Part shown: one piece after another, positions 19,507 through 27,775 of the stretch | Layout: each line of letters begins with the position of its first letter | How positions within the stretch are numbered: position 1 is the stretch's first letter | Assembly: GCF_014648775.1 (NCBI RefSeq) | Contig: NZ_BMRT01000004.1 | Location: forward strand, 558,001 to 622,000 | Length of the DNA stretch: 64,000 bases | Direction of reading: 5' to 3' | Source: Streptomyces abikoensis | GTDB lineage: Bacteria > Actinomycetota > Actinomycetes > Streptomycetales > Streptomycetaceae | Program-made: the position numbers and the translations under genes | Notes under the pieces: generated by a model | Databases searched by the model: none | Told to the model about the DNA's origin: nothing | Seen by the model: the letters and a program-made list of their open reading frames with translations, nothing else

Positions 19507-21302
19507 ATGCCGCACGCGGGGTCGTCGCGACCGTCGCACATCCTGCTGCGGGACAACGCGGGGCGGTGGGCCACCGCCGCGCCGGAGCGCACGGTGCTGG
19601 GAGTCGTCCACAACGTCACGTCCGCGACCCGGTTGTTGGAGCTGCTCGCGCCCTTCGAGGGTGACAGCCGGGTGCATGTGGTGTTCACCTGCACGGGGTC
19701 GTCGGCGTTCGAGAACGGAACGCGGGAATTCATGGCCGCGCGACAACTCCCTTGGATATCCTGGGAGGAAGCGAAACGGAAGAAATTCGACCTCGCGGTG
19801 AGCAGCAGCAGGGGTGGCGAACTCCATAAGCTCAACGCGCCACTTGTGGGCGCCCCGCACGGCGCTGGGTACAATAAACACTTGCGCCGGGAGCCGGGAG
19901 CCGGGAGCCGGGAGCCGGGAGCCGGGAGCCGGGAGCCGGGAGCCGGGAGCCGGGAGCCGGGAGCCGGGAGCCGGGAGCCGGGAGCCGGGAGCCGGAGGCC
20001 TTCGGCCTGGATGCGGAATGGCTCACTCATGACGGGGAGCTGATCCCCTCCGCGATCGTCCTCTCCCACGACGAGCAGCGTGAACGCCTCCGCCGCGGCT
20101 GCCCCGAGGCCGTACCGATCTCCGTCGTCGCCGGCGATCCGTGCATGGACGACCTCCGCGCCGGCCTCCCCTTCCGCGCGGAGTACCGTGCCGCCCTCGG
20201 TCTGACGCCCGGCCGGAAGCTCCTCGTCCTCACCTCCACCTGGGGGCCGCACTCCCTCCTCGGCGCGAACATGGACCTCGTCCGCCGGGCCCTCGCCGAG
20301 CTGCCGCACGACGAGTACCGCGTCCTCGCGGCCGTGCACCCCAACGTCTGGTACGGGCACGGCGGCTGGCAGGTCCGCGCCTGGCTGGCGCCGTACCTGC
20401 GGGCCGGGCTCCTCCTGCCCGCGCCGGAGACGGACACCTGGAAGGCGGCCCTGGTCGCGGCCGACGCCTTCATCGGCGACCACGGATCACTGACCCTCTA
20501 CGCCGCCGCCCTCGGCGTGCCCGGCCTGCTCGGCGCCTTCGGCGACGACGTGGTGGCGGCCGGTTCGCCCATGGCCCGGCTGGGCGCGGCACTGCCGCGC
20601 GTGGCGCCGGACGTGCCGCTCGGGCGCCAGCTGCGCCGCGCGGCCGCCGCCCAGGCCGGCGACGAGCGGCTGGCCGCGATCGGCGGCCTCGTCACCTCCC
20701 GCCCCGCGCGGGCGGCCGAACTGCTGCGCCGCCTCTACTACGAGCGCCTGGAGCTCGACGAGCCGGCGTGGCCCGCCGTCCCCCGGCCCGTCGCCCTGCC
20801 GCTGCCGCTCCCCGCGGAGCGGTACGGGCCGGTGCCGCCGCCCATGTTCGTCGACGCCCGGACCGAGCCGGACGGGACGCTGGTGCTGCACCGCCATGTC
20901 GCCGGGCTCCAGGGGGCGGTGACGGGCCACCTCGCCGATCCCCACCTGGTGGTGGCCGAGGGCGACCCGGACGGGCGGTGGGCCGGGGCGGCCGACGTCG
21001 TCCTCGGCCGGGCGCCGGGCCCGCGCGAGACGTACCGCTCGGCCGCGGAGCGGGTGTTCGCGTCGCACGGGGGGTGCTGGCTGGTGGCGTTCGCGGACCG
21101 TGCCGGCGGCGGGGCGGGGTGTGTCGCGGTCACTCGGGACGGAGGCGTTCTCGGCGGGCGGTGGGAGGAGGGGGGCGCCGCCGCCTTGGGGTTTGAGGTG
21201 GCGGCCTCGGTGCTTTACGCGGTTGCGGGGGCGGGTGTGGGTGCGGAGTTGACGGTTTCCGTGCGGATCGGGGGTGGGGTGGGGGCGTTGCGGGTGGGGT
21301 GA
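19507..21302 (+). pseudogene. GT-B-like conserved Streptomyces protein, split into two frames by a 7-bp tandem repeat
   Basis: The first part (19507-20043) starts at ATG 19507 after a GAGGAGG site and runs through H-G-A-G-Y-N-K-H-L into the repeat, reading GAGSREP seven-residue units before stopping at 20041-20043. The second part continues in another frame from the repeat edge (F-G-L-D-A-E-W-L-T-H-D-G at ~20001) through P-S-A-I-V-L-S-H-D-E-Q to the stop at 21302; ATG 20145 is only an internal start. Both parts read as one ~590-aa protein. The C-terminal half (LTSTWGP..., ADAFIGDHGSL) resembles GT-B or CDP-glycerol transferase folds. One extra or two fewer 7-bp units would restore the frame. 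It may be a pseudogene, a phase-variable gene or an assembly error. Confidence 0.7.
19889..19993 (+). repeat. Tandem repeat, 15 perfect copies of GGGAGCC
   Basis: Fifteen uninterrupted 7-bp units (105 bp) lie inside a coding region, ending in one degenerate unit (GGAGGCC, 19994-20000). Because 7 is not a multiple of 3, each unit gained or lost changes the reading frame, while every three units encode one GAGSREP peptide repeat. Confidence 0.97.
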
Positions 21303-21322
21303 CACCCGACCGCCGGTGGGTG

Positions 21323-21396
21323 GTTTTGTGCCCACCCTCCCCCAGCTACCGCTGGGAGGTGCCCCCAGCCTTGCGGAACGCCTGCCCACAAAACGG
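21323..21396. repeat. Dispersed palindromic intergenic repeat / bidirectional terminator (copy 2)
   Basis: The ends TTTTGTGCCCACC and GGAACGCCTGCCCACAAAA match copy 1 at 4563-4609 on the other strand. The middle carries an additional hairpin, CCCCCAGC...GCTGGGAGG. It directly abuts the TAA of the convergent NLR gene at 21397-21399. Confidence 0.75.
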
Positions 21397-23487
21397 TTAC
21401 GACAGGCGTTCCCGCGCCCGCTCCGCCGAGGCGCTTGCCGCCTGTTCGTACAGGGTCAGGGCCTGGCGCCAGTCCGCCTCCGCCTCCGGGCGTTTGCCCT
21501 CGGCTGCCAGGAGGTCGCCTCGGTCGAGGAGGATGTCGGCCTGCTCCTTGGGGGCGCCGCAGGCCGCGATCAGGGTGACGGCCTCGTCCAGGCTGGGGAG
21601 GGCCTCGTCCGGGCGGTCCGCGCGGAGGCGGGCGCGGGCGTGGTGCCAGAGGGACTTGGCCTCGTTGAAGCGGTCGGGGCGGCCCGGGAGTTCCGCGAAC
21701 ATCCGGCGGGCGCGCAGCAGCAGTTCGGCCGCCTCCTGGTGGCGGTGACCGGCGGCGTGGGCGCGGCCCAGGTGGAAGGTGAGCAGGGCCCGGCCGCGCG
21801 GGTGGTCGAGTCCGTCCAGCGCCCGGGCCGCCCGGCGGAAGTGCTCGGCGGCGTCCTCCGGCGCGCCCTCGCGGAGCGCGAGCAGGCCCAGGCCCTCCAG
21901 GGCCGAGGACTCCGTGCGGGCGTGCCCGGCGGCGGACGCCAGCCGCAGTGCCTCCCGGTAGTGGTGTCCGGCGGTCCCGGCGTCGGCGGCGTCACCTCGG
22001 TCGGCGTGGGCGAAAGCGAGCTCGTAGTGCATCCGGGCGACGGCGAGGTCGTCGCCGCACGCCCCGGCGGCCTTCAGGCCCAGCTCGCACACCTCGATCC
22101 AGTCCGGGTGGTACTTGCGCCGGAAGAAGAACCCGCGCAGTGCCTCGGCCAGTTGCCACGCCGTGGCGTACCGCCCGAGGTCGTGGGCCATCCTCGCCGC
22201 CGCCACCGCGTTGGCGCGGTCGGGCTCGAAGGCGTCCAGGGCCTCGGCGGCGTCCGCGAAGCCGGGCCCTCCCGCCTCCTCCCCGGGCCCGGTGAACACC
22301 GGGCCGTACCGCCAGCGGTCGGAGACCAGCCGCTCCACGGCGGCCGCCCGGCGCAGGTACCACTCCAGGATCCGGTCCACGGGCGCCCGGCCGTCCGCCA
22401 CGGACCGCGCGTGGTCGTGGACGAGCCGGTGCATGCGCACCCGCCCCTCCCCGGCCGTCTCCAGGACCCGTTCCCGGACGAGCGTGCGGGCGTCGGTGTC
22501 GTTCCCCGCCAGCCACTTGACCAGATCGCGGGAGAACTCCGGCGTCGGGTGCGCGCCGAGCGCGCGGTAGAGCGCGGCCGGGCCGTCGGCCAGGGACAGG
22601 TGGACGGCGCCCAGCACCTGGGGGACGGAGAGGTCGTCCACTTCGAGCGCCTCCAGGCGGGTCCGGTGGTCGCCGAGTTCGCGGGCCAGCTCGGCGGGGT
22701 CCTCGCCGAGCCCGTGCAGCTCGCCCGCGCGGGCGGCGGCGATCCGCACGGCGAGCGGATAGCCGCCGCAGGCGGCGAGCACGCTCTCCAGGGCGGCCGC
22801 GCCCGGGACGGCGTCCTCACCGGCCACGGCGCGGAACAGCTCGGCGCTGGCCTCCCTGTCCAGACTGCCCAGCGTCAGGCCGAGCATGCTCGGGTAGCGG
22901 CCTTTCAACGCGGTCAGCGGCATACGGCTGGTGACGACGACCACGCTGCCGGGGTGCGCGGGCAGCAGCGGCCGCACCTGGCCGACGGTCACCACGTCGT
23001 CCAGCAGGACGAGCAGCGGCGCGTGTGCCGTCAGCGAGCGGTAGTGGGCCTCCAGCGCGGCCTGTCCGGCCGGTCTCTCGTCCGCCCGCGTCCCCAGCTC
23101 CTGGACGAAGCCCTGCAGCACGGAGTGGGGGTCGAGCGGCCGGAGGTGGCCGTGCGGGCTCATGTCGGCCTGGAGCTGGCCGCCGGGGAACTGCCGGCGC
23201 AGGCGGTGCAGCCAGCGCAGGGCGGTGGCCGTCTTCCCCATGCCGCCGAGGCCGGTGAGCGCCACGATCAGGGGCGTGCTCCGCGCGGCCCGCCCGGCGG
23301 CGGCACGTTCGAGCTCGGCGAAGACCGGGTGCCGGTCGACGAACACGTCCGGTTCCGAGGCGAGCTGACGGGGTGCCCGTGTCCTCGCGGCGGCGTGGTG
23401 GTGATGGTGGTACTGGATCTCCCGCCCCTGCAGTACCGGTCCGTGGTACGTCCCGCCCTCGATGGCGTTCCGTATCTCGTCGCCCAT
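21397..23487 (-). CDS. NLR-like STAND ATPase (NB-ARC + TPR) with N-terminal amyloid-type motif
   Basis: 696 aa. Residues 12-20 read GTYHGPVLQ within E-I-R-N-A-I-E-G-G..., resembling the short N-terminal amyloid signalling motifs (BASS3 type, G-x3-G-x-V-x-Q) found on bacterial NLRs. A His run (27-31) follows. The NB-ARC ATPase has Walker A GLGGMGKT (79-86), Walker B LLVLLDDV (158-165), sensor VVVTSRM and a GGYPLAV motif. Winged-helix and TPR-like repeats fill about 290-690. Such proteins oligomerise on sensing a ligand and seed amyloid in a partner effector. No effector with the motif is adjacent except the chaplins' similar pattern. A 17-bp hairpin isolates it from them. Confidence 0.88.
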   Translation of the reverse strand: MGDEIRNAIEGGTYHGPVLQGREIQYHHHHHAAARTRAPRQLASEPDVFVDRHPVFAELERAAAGRAARSTPLIVALTGLGGMGKTATALRWLHRLRRQFPGGQLQADMSPHGHLRPLDPHSVLQGFVQELGTRADERPAGQAALEAHYRSLTAHAPLLVLLDDVVTVGQVRPLLPAHPGSVVVVTSRMPLTALKGRYPSMLGLTLGSLDREASAELFRAVAGEDAVPGAAALESVLAACGGYPLAVRIAAARAGELHGLGEDPAELARELGDHRTRLEALEVDDLSVPQVLGAVHLSLADGPAALYRALGAHPTPEFSRDLVKWLAGNDTDARTLVRERVLETAGEGRVRMHRLVHDHARSVADGRAPVDRILEWYLRRAAAVERLVSDRWRYGPVFTGPGEEAGGPGFADAAEALDAFEPDRANAVAAARMAHDLGRYATAWQLAEALRGFFFRRKYHPDWIEVCELGLKAAGACGDDLAVARMHYELAFAHADRGDAADAGTAGHHYREALRLASAAGHARTESSALEGLGLLALREGAPEDAAEHFRRAARALDGLDHPRGRALLTFHLGRAHAAGHRHQEAAELLLRARRMFAELPGRPDRFNEAKSLWHHARARLRADRPDEALPSLDEAVTLIAACGAPKEQADILLDRGDLLAAEGKRPEAEADWRQALTLYEQAASASAERARERLS

Positions 23488-23563
23488 GCGTTCCCCCCTG
23501 GCCCGCCTCGGTCGTGGGGCAAGATCCTACGTTCGGACGTCCCTCGGCACAGGGCGGGAAACG

Positions 23564-23600
23564 CGCCTGGTGCCCCGGCCGTCGGCCGGGGCACCAGGCG
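23564..23600. terminator. Strong hairpin between chaplin genes and NLR gene
   Basis: A perfect 17-bp stem (CGCCTGGTGCCCCGGCC and its complement) with a 3-nt loop. It lies after the chaplin stop and before the NLR start on the minus strand, so the NLR probably has its own promoter. No U-run, as is common in Streptomyces. Confidence 0.85.
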
Positions 23601-23612
23601 GCGCTGCTACGA

Positions 23613-23637
23613 CTCCGGGGCGGAGAGCGGCCCGGAG
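23613..23637 (-). terminator. Weak hairpin after first chaplin gene
   Basis: CTCCGGG pairs with CCCGGAG a few bases after the chaplin stop. The segment is nearly identical to 23981-24007 behind the other chaplin, so gene and trailer were probably duplicated together. Confidence 0.55.
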
Positions 23638-23644
23638 CCGCGGG

Positions 23645-23884
23645 TCACTCGCTGACGCACGTGTTGGACGCCGCCGTGTTCAGCAGACCGATGATGTCGA
23701 TGGAGTTGCCGCAGAGGTTGATCGGCACGTGGATCGGGATCTGGATGACGTTGCCCGAGATCACACCCGGGGAACCGACGGCCACGCCGTTGGCCCCGGC
23801 GTCGGCGGCGGCGCCACCGGCGAAACCGGCGAGCGAGGCGCCCACGGCGGCGGTCACCGCCACGGCCTTGAGGATTCGTGACAT
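23645..23884 (-). CDS. Short chaplin
   Basis: 79 aa from ATG 23884; an upstream GTG at 23896 has a poorer fit to GAAGG. The signal peptide ends near ADA (28). One chaplin domain follows: G-S-P-G-V-I-S-G-N-V-I-Q-I-P at about 38-50, then H-V-P-I-N-L-C58-G-N-S-I-D and Cys76. The Cys pair is the family disulfide. Short chaplins are secreted, assemble into amyloid fibrils at the air interface and make aerial hyphae hydrophobic. Position suggests an orthologue of ChpF or ChpG. Confidence 0.95.
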   Translation of the reverse strand: MSRILKAVAVTAAVGASLAGFAGGAAADAGANGVAVGSPGVISGNVIQIPIHVPINLCGNSIDIIGLLNTAASNTCVSE

Positions 23885-23980
23885 GGGAGAGAACACCTTC
23901 GTTCGGTCGTAGGGGACGGCCCCCGCCCGGTCGGCCGGGTACGCCGCCCGAGGATCAGGCGGCGTCCGACGCCAGCTGTC

Positions 23981-24007
23981 GCTCCGGGGCGGAGAGCGCC
24001 CCGGAGC
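23981..24007 (-). terminator. Hairpin after His-tailed chaplin gene
   Basis: GCTCCGGGGC pairs with GCCCCGGAGC, beginning 6 bp after the stop at 24014 on the minus strand. No U-run. Confidence 0.75.
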
Positions 24008-24013
24008 CGGACA

Positions 24014-24328
24014 TCAGTGCTCGTGGTGGCTGTGGCCGTGGTGGCTGTGGCTGTGATGCTCCTCGGACACGAAGGTGGGCCCCTCGACGTCCCCGTTGAT
24101 GCAGGTGTTGCCCGATGCCGGGTTGAGCAGGCCGACGATGTCGATGGAGTTGCCGCAGAGGTTGATCGGGATCTGGATCGGGATCTGGATGACGTTGCCC
24201 GAGACGACACCCGGGGAACCGACAGCTGCGCCGTTGGCTACGGAGTCGGCGACCGCGCTACCGGCAAAACCGGCGAGCGAGGCGCCCACAGCGGCAGTGA
24301 CGACTACTGCCCTGGCGATACGTGACAT
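24014..24328 (-). CDS. Short chaplin with histidine-rich C-terminal tail
   Basis: 104 aa from ATG 24328 with AAAGGTG upstream. Residues 1-79 closely match the neighbouring chaplin: signal peptide, G-V-V-S-G-N-V-I-Q at 40-48, Cys58 and Cys76. Unlike typical short chaplins, which end soon after the second Cys, it continues with NGDVEGPTFVSEE and a tail in which 9 of the last 14 residues (91-104) are His, alternating with Ser/Gly. Such a tail could bind Zn, Cu or Ni at the cell surface (inference). The two genes read as a tandem duplication, one having gained or lost the tail. Confidence 0.94.
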   Translation of the reverse strand: MSRIARAVVVTAAVGASLAGFAGSAVADSVANGAAVGSPGVVSGNVIQIPIQIPINLCGNSIDIVGLLNPASGNTCINGDVEGPTFVSEEHHSHSHHGHSHHEH

Positions 24329-24554
24329 GGGGAGACACCTTTGCTTGGTCGTACGGACGAGCACCCGGTCGGTGACGGCCGGGAGCCCGGATCAACGTTT
24401 GGAGGTCGCAAAGGTTTCGTCGATGAAGCGTCCGGGTGATCCCGGGTGTGGGCCGATCAACAGAAATGGGGGTTTCCCCATGGGATGCCGAGCTGGCAGG
24501 GTTCCTTTCGTACAGACACTCCGGCCGCTTCGACCAGGGGAATGACGCGCGAGA

Positions 24555-25223
24555 ATGATTGGGACCCTGCTGCCTTTACCGATCGAGACGGCCGAGGCAT
24601 TCGCCGATCCGGCCGACGCGCCGGCGCTCTTCCCCGAGGAGGAGGCGCTGGTCGCCAAGGCCGTGGAGAAACGGCGCCGGGAATTCACCACGGTACGGAA
24701 CTGCGCCCGGACGGCCCTGGGCCGGCTGGGCTTCGGGCCCGTCGCCATCGTGCCCGGGCAGCGTGGCGCGCCCCAGTGGCCCTCCGGTGTGATCGGCAGC
24801 ATGACGCACTGCGCGGGCTATCGCGCGGCGGCGGTGGCCCGCGCCACCGACGTTCTGACGATAGGACTGGACGCGGAACCCCATGAGCCCCTGCCCAACG
24901 GCGGAGTACGGGAACTGGTGACGCGCCCAGAGGAACAGGGCTGGCTGACCCGGCTGGCCGCGGAACGGCCCGAGGTGTGCTGGGACCGGCTGGTGTTCAG
25001 CGCCAAGGAGAGCGTCTACAAGGCGTGGTTTCCGCTCACGAGGCAGTGGCTGGACTTTCAGGACGCCATTCTCGAGGTCGATGCGGACGCAAAGACCTTC
25101 CGGGCGACGATTCTCACTCCGGAGCCCCTCCGGGCGGCCACCGGAGGGCGGTTGTCGGGGTTCGAGGGACGGTGGCTCGTGCGGGACGGTCTGGTCGTGA
25201 CGGCCATCGCGGTCGACGCGTAA
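24555..25223 (+). CDS. 4'-Phosphopantetheinyl transferase (EntD/Sfp type)
   Basis: 222 aa. The Mg-binding G-L-D-A-E-P and the catalytic F-S-A-K-E-S-V-Y-K-A-W motifs are intact, along with S-M-T-H-C-A-G-Y before them. The enzyme transfers the phosphopantetheine arm of CoA to carrier proteins of polyketide, peptide or fatty acid synthases. No such synthase is in the window, so it probably serves clusters elsewhere. The ribosome site is weak (GAGA before ATG 24555). A perfect bidirectional hairpin follows. Confidence 0.93.
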   Translation: MIGTLLPLPIETAEAFADPADAPALFPEEEALVAKAVEKRRREFTTVRNCARTALGRLGFGPVAIVPGQRGAPQWPSGVIGSMTHCAGYRAAAVARATDVLTIGLDAEPHEPLPNGGVRELVTRPEEQGWLTRLAAERPEVCWDRLVFSAKESVYKAWFPLTRQWLDFQDAILEVDADAKTFRATILTPEPLRAATGGRLSGFEGRWLVRDGLVVTAIAVDA

Positions 25224-25225
25224 TC

Positions 25226-25257
25226 GGGTGCCCCGCGCCGGAAGGCGCGGGGCACCC
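25226..25257. terminator. Bidirectional terminator hairpin
   Basis: A perfect 14-bp stem GGGTGCCCCGCGCC/GGCGCGGGGCACCC with a GGAA loop fills the gap between the convergent PPTase and prenyl synthase-like genes. Confidence 0.9.
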
Positions 25258-25258
25258 G

Positions 25259-26239
25259 TCACTCGTCCTGGGCCGCCACCCTGGCCGCGAAGGACGCGAG
25301 TTCCTCGTGCCAGCCCGCGGCCAGCGACAGGCCCGCCGCGCTCCTGCGCGCGTGGTCGACGAGCTCCTCGATCATCTGCTCGGCGACGTCCCGCTCCTCC
25401 GGGTCGAGCAGGATCTCCCGCAGCAGCCGCGCGTCCCACCCGTACTCGGGGCCGCCGTCGAGGAAGCCCCGCAACCGCCAGGCGGCGTGCAGCGGGCGGG
25501 CGTACGCGTCGTACGAGAGCCCCAGGTCCGCCCGGCCCGCGAGCGCCGCGCCCAGGCGCAGCGGGTGCCGCAGGGCGTACCAGCCCGCCGCGCAGCCCCG
25601 GTCGCAACCGGAGACGCAGCGCCCCGGCCAGGGGTCCTCGAGGTATTCGGCGCCCATGGCCTCGCGCGTGTACGAACCGATGACCCGTTCCACGCGCAGC
25701 TCGTCCCAGATCCCCCGGGCCTCGGCGGGCAGCGGCAGTGCCAGCCGGTCGGCGTGGGCGAGGGCGAGGTCGCCGGCGAGGGTCGCCGTGGACTCGCCGA
25801 AGCGCCGGGACTCGCCCGCCCAGCCGTTGCGCTCGTGCTCGGCGGCCCGGGCGACGTGGAGGGTGGGGATGCCCCGGCGCAGGGGCGCGTCGTCGCGGAC
25901 GTCACCGCGGATGAGGGTGGCGGTGTCGAGGAGTTCGAGGGCGACGGCGGTGTCGACGGCGAGGTCGGCGGCCCGCCCGGCGGGGTCGCCGCCGGCCGCG
26001 AGGTAGCCGGTGAGGAAGACGACCGGGCGGGCCCGGTCGCCGCCGGCGGCCAGCAGCTCGGCGAGGGACTCGATGAGCTCGGCGCCCCGGGCGTCGGAGG
26101 TGCGCCGCCGCCGGTGCTCCTCCTCGAAGAGGCCGCGCAGCCGTTCCTCGACGCGATCGAGCATCTTCGCGCGCTGGAGCTGCGGCGGCACCGAGCCGGG
26201 CGGCACTTGGCGCGGCGGTGAATGGTGTCGTTTCGTCAT
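25259..26239 (-). CDS. Degenerate polyprenyl synthetase-fold protein (Asp-rich motifs lost)
   Basis: 326 aa from ATG 26239. The frame stays open far upstream, but AGAGG and the MTKRHH start fit here. The trans-isoprenyl synthase layout is visible: G-D-R-A-R-P-V in place of the KxRP motif, E-L-L-D-T-A-T-L-I then G-D-V-R-D where DDxxD is expected, L-R-R-G-I-P-T-L-H, G-D-L-A-L-A-H-A, and R-G-F-L-D where the second DDxxD should be. Loss of most Mg-binding Asp makes normal prenyl transfer unlikely. A Cys-rich segment (CVSGCDRGC) is additional. It may be a regulatory or binding-only relative. Confidence 0.7.
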   Translation of the reverse strand: MTKRHHSPPRQVPPGSVPPQLQRAKMLDRVEERLRGLFEEEHRRRRTSDARGAELIESLAELLAAGGDRARPVVFLTGYLAAGGDPAGRAADLAVDTAVALELLDTATLIRGDVRDDAPLRRGIPTLHVARAAEHERNGWAGESRRFGESTATLAGDLALAHADRLALPLPAEARGIWDELRVERVIGSYTREAMGAEYLEDPWPGRCVSGCDRGCAAGWYALRHPLRLGAALAGRADLGLSYDAYARPLHAAWRLRGFLDGGPEYGWDARLLREILLDPEERDVAEQMIEELVDHARRSAAGLSLAAGWHEELASFAARVAAQDE

Positions 26240-26503
26240 GTGGTGCCTCTGCCTCCCTGGACCGGTCGCGGCCTTCGGCCGCCCCTGACGAGCGGCGGCT
26301 CCGCTCTGTCGTGGCGGAGGGTGACCGGTCGGAAGACTGCCCAGCCCGGCCCGGTGGAAGCGCCGGTTTCCTGCCAACCGGGGAGCCCGTCGCGCGCCGG
26401 GGGTGACGGTCGGCGCGGCCCTCGCGTGCCGTCTGTACAGGGCGCGCCGGGGCCTGTTACATCGAGGGCGGGCCACGGGAATCCGGCTTTTTCGGAGGCA
26501 ACC

Positions 26504-27766
26504 ATGCGCAGGATCGCGATCGTCGGCGCGGGCCAGGCGGGCTTGCAGCTGGCCCTGGGGCTGCGGGAGCGGGGCTACGACGTGACCGTCGTCACCGCCC
26601 GGACGCCCCAGGAGGTCCGGGCCGGGCGGGTGCTGTCCACCCAGCTGATGTACGGTCCGGCGCTCGCCCTGGAGCGGCGGGCGGGGCTGAATCTGTGGGG
26701 CCAGCAGACGCCGGCGATCGACGGCGTGGTCATCAGCCCCGTCGACCCGCCCGGCGCCCGGATGCCGGAACGGGCCGTGGGGGCACGGCTGGACGCGCCC
26801 GCCCAGTCCGTCGACCAGCGGGTGAAGACGGCGCGGTGGCTGGAGTTGTTCGAGGAGCGCGGGGGGCGGGTGGAGTACCGGCCGGTCGCCCCCGAGGAGC
26901 TGCCCGCGCTGGCCTCCGGATACGAGCTGACGCTGCTGGCCACGGGGCACGGCCCGTTGGGCGAGGTCTTCGGGCGGGACGAGCGGCACAGCCCGTACGA
27001 GCAGCCGCAGCGCGTCCTGGCCTGTGTGTACGTCCACGGGGTACGGCCGGATCCGGAGCTTCCGCCGTCGTTCCTGCGGATGTCGGCGTTCCCGGGGGCC
27101 GGGGAGTTCTTCGTGCTGCCCGCGCTCACCGGTTCGGGTCCGTGCGTGATCCTGCTGTGGGAGGGGAAGCCGGGTGGCCCGTTCGACTGCTGGCAAAACG
27201 TTTCGGGGCCGGGTGCGGCGCTGGAGCGCTCCTGGCAGCTGCTGCGTTCGTACGCCCCGTGGGAGTACGAGCTGTGCGCGCAGGCCGAGCCGACCGATCC
27301 GGGGGCGGCCCTCATCGGGAGCCTCACGCCCGTGGTGCGCCATCCCGTCGCGGAGGTCGCCCCGGGCTCGTACGTCCTGGGCATGGCCGACGCGGTGGTC
27401 CTCAACGACCCGATCACCGGGCAGGGCTCCAACAACGCGGCGCGTTGCGCGGACCGCTATCTGGCGTCGATCGTCGAGCGGGGCGAGCGGCCCTTCGACC
27501 GGGCGTGGATGCACGAGACGTTCGCGGGCTGGTGGGAGCACGCCCGGCACACCACGGCGTTCACCAACATGGTGCTGGACGCGGCCCGCCCCCGGCACTT
27601 CGAGGACGTGATGGCGGCGGCCGCCCGGCACCCCGCGCTCGCCCACCGCTACGTCAACGGCTTCGCCGACCCGGCCGACTACCAGGAGTGGCTGATGGAC
27701 GCCGACCGGGCGGAGGCGTGCCTGGCGGCGGTGGCGGGCCGGACCGGTGGCGCGGCCGTGGGCTAG
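26504..27766 (+). CDS. Styrene/indole monooxygenase-type FAD protein (StyA-like)
   Basis: 420 aa from ATG 26504, with GGAGG 7 bp upstream. The N-terminal Rossmann motif is I-V-G-A-G-Q-A-G-L (5-13), and a late D-P-I-T-G-Q-G-S-N-N-A-A segment contacts FAD. The overall pattern is that of StyA epoxidases, which use FADH2 from a separate reductase (StyB). No reductase is adjacent, so it may borrow a general flavin reductase. It is divergent from the prenyl synthase-like gene and 9 bp upstream of crcB, with which it may be co-transcribed. Confidence 0.85.
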   Translation: MRRIAIVGAGQAGLQLALGLRERGYDVTVVTARTPQEVRAGRVLSTQLMYGPALALERRAGLNLWGQQTPAIDGVVISPVDPPGARMPERAVGARLDAPAQSVDQRVKTARWLELFEERGGRVEYRPVAPEELPALASGYELTLLATGHGPLGEVFGRDERHSPYEQPQRVLACVYVHGVRPDPELPPSFLRMSAFPGAGEFFVLPALTGSGPCVILLWEGKPGGPFDCWQNVSGPGAALERSWQLLRSYAPWEYELCAQAEPTDPGAALIGSLTPVVRHPVAEVAPGSYVLGMADAVVLNDPITGQGSNNAARCADRYLASIVERGERPFDRAWMHETFAGWWEHARHTTAFTNMVLDAARPRHFEDVMAAAARHPALAHRYVNGFADPADYQEWLMDADRAEACLAAVAGRTGGAAVG

Positions 27767-27775
27767 CCTGGCCGG

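Noticed and set aside
19889..19993. CRISPR array
   Set aside because: The 7-bp units are contiguous with no spacers and no cas genes; this is a microsatellite-like coding repeat.
24446..24886. Alternative 146-codon frame overlapping the PPTase gene
   Set aside because: No family similarity; the PPTase frame holds all catalytic motifs.
27600..27775. Fluoride riboswitch upstream of crcB
   Set aside because: Only 9 bp separate crcB from the upstream gene and I saw no consensus GGCGAT-like leader.
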